Origin: Methylobacterium sp. Leaf123
GTDB lineage: Bacteria; Pseudomonadota; Alphaproteobacteria; Rhizobiales; Beijerinckiaceae
Assembly: GCF_001423405.1 (NCBI RefSeq)
Contig: NZ_LMNS01000023.1
Location: 63,683 to 127,682 of the forward strand
DNA: 64,000 nt
Direction: 5' to 3'
This document shows positions 63,421 to 64,000 of the stretch, in pieces. Both the position numbers and the translations under genes were made by a program. How positions within the stretch are numbered: position 1 is the stretch's first letter; each line of letters begins with the position of its first letter. Below the pieces are notes generated by a model. That model ran no database searches, had not been told where the DNA came from, and saw only the letters and a list, made by a program, of their open reading frames with translations.

Positions 63421-64000
63421 TTGGGCCTGATCTACGCGCTTGCCGCCTATCTGAGCTGGGGCCTCGTCGTCCCGGTGCATTTCCGGCTCCTCGACGGCAT
63501 CCCGCCGGGCACGATCCTGGCGCAGCGCATCGCGTGGTCGGCGCTGCTCGTGGTCGGCCTGATCGCGCTGCTGCGCAAACGGCTCGCCAACCCGTTCCCG
63601 CTGCGGCCGCGCCACGGCCTGCTCGTGGTCTCGGCAGGGCTGATCGCGATCAACTGGATGCTCTACCTCCTGGCGGTGTCGAGCGGGCACATGCTCGACG
63701 CGAGCCTGGGCTACTTCATCAACCCGCTGGTCTCGGTGGCGCTCGGCGCCCTCGTTTTCGGCGAGCGGCTGCGCCCGGTCCAGGTGGTGGCGGTGGCCAT
63801 CGTCGTGCTCGGCGTGGTGGTCGCGGTGGCGATGGCGGGCCGCCTGCCGCTGCTGTCGCTCGGGCTCGCGGTGACCTTCGCGCTCTACGGGCTGGTGCGC
63901 AAACTCGTCGCCGTCGACGGCACTGTCGGCTTCTGCGCCGAGACCTTCCTGCTCCTGCCGGCGGCTCTGGCCTATCTCGTGCTCGCCGCGCCTCCGGTGC
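63421..64000 (+). CDS. rarD: EamA-family transporter RarD, partial
   Basis: The frame runs off the right edge. From TTG 63421: LGLIYALAAYLSWGLVVPVHFRLL, then AQRIAWSALLVVGLIALL, LIAINWMLYLLAVSSGHMLDASLGYFINPLVSVALGALVFGERL, which is the RarD signature (chloramphenicol-sensitivity protein family). At least six membrane helices are visible. TTG is a rare start but no ATG or GTG lies in frame nearby. Confidence 0.88.
   Translation, partial: MGLIYALAAYLSWGLVVPVHFRLLDGIPPGTILAQRIAWSALLVVGLIALLRKRLANPFPLRPRHGLLVVSAGLIAINWMLYLLAVSSGHMLDASLGYFINPLVSVALGALVFGERLRPVQVVAVAIVVLGVVVAVAMAGRLPLLSLGLAVTFALYGLVRKLVAVDGTVGFCAETFLLLPAALAYLVLAAPPV

Overview
This window is chromosomal DNA of very high GC content. 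The gene content, codon bias and intergenic repeats fit an alphaproteobacterium of the order Hyphomicrobiales (Rhizobiales), most likely Methylobacterium/Methylorubrum. That assignment is inferred from TrcR/DUF1013, a TIGR02301 protein, a ROSE-type thermometer on hsp20, and Rhizobiales-type intergenic repeats; no rRNA is present to confirm it. I found no tRNA, rRNA, CRISPR array or intact insertion sequence.

Layout. 1-4055 (minus strand): a dxs gene with an in-frame tandem duplication of its 5' part, xseB, then a tightly packed run of ygfZ, tag, an HD hydrolase and a tyrosine phosphatase. 4156-7340 (plus): a dihydroorotase-like amidohydrolase and a secreted protein of unknown function. 7534-11021 (minus): an overlapping run of an SDR reductase, a periplasmic propeller-like protein, a NUDIX hydrolase and a TIGR02301 protein. 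11281-18834: a single-domain response regulator, pdxH, a surface-antigen lipoprotein, a CbpA-type DnaJ, fabI, a MOSC protein with an AAA ATPase, PPK2 and a histidine phosphatase. 18922-25001: a small membrane protein, xerC, a glyoxalase, a membrane protein whose end overlaps hrpB, and a His-rich secreted peptide. 25327-33259: mutS, a DsbD/ScsB-type reductase, wrbA with a divergent LysR regulator, and trcR. 34346-40633: an MFS carrier, an oligopeptide ABC importer without ATPase genes, and a GlcG/HbpS protein. 40705-50658: OsmC, a RibD-like reductase, a hydrolase, an MFS carrier, an ABC-F protein, an acyl-CoA dehydrogenase and mutL. 50764-59642: hsp20 with an RNA thermometer, pcm, a cupin, a two-domain glycosyltransferase and a large hybrid histidine kinase. 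60069-61211 is an AT-richer GTPase gene that looks recently acquired. 61484-64000: a cystathionine beta-lyase-like enzyme, an Rmf/CrpP-like small protein, a short membrane protein and the start of rarD.

Most genes are housekeeping: isoprenoid, lipid and cofactor metabolism, DNA repair (tag, mutS, mutL, xseB, hrpB), and protein and redox quality control (DnaJ, Hsp20, Pcm, DsbD, OsmC, WrbA). The parts most worth attention are the dxs duplication, whose two copies differ by seven silent changes only, the ROSE-like element, the foreign GTPase locus and at least five families of intergenic repeats.
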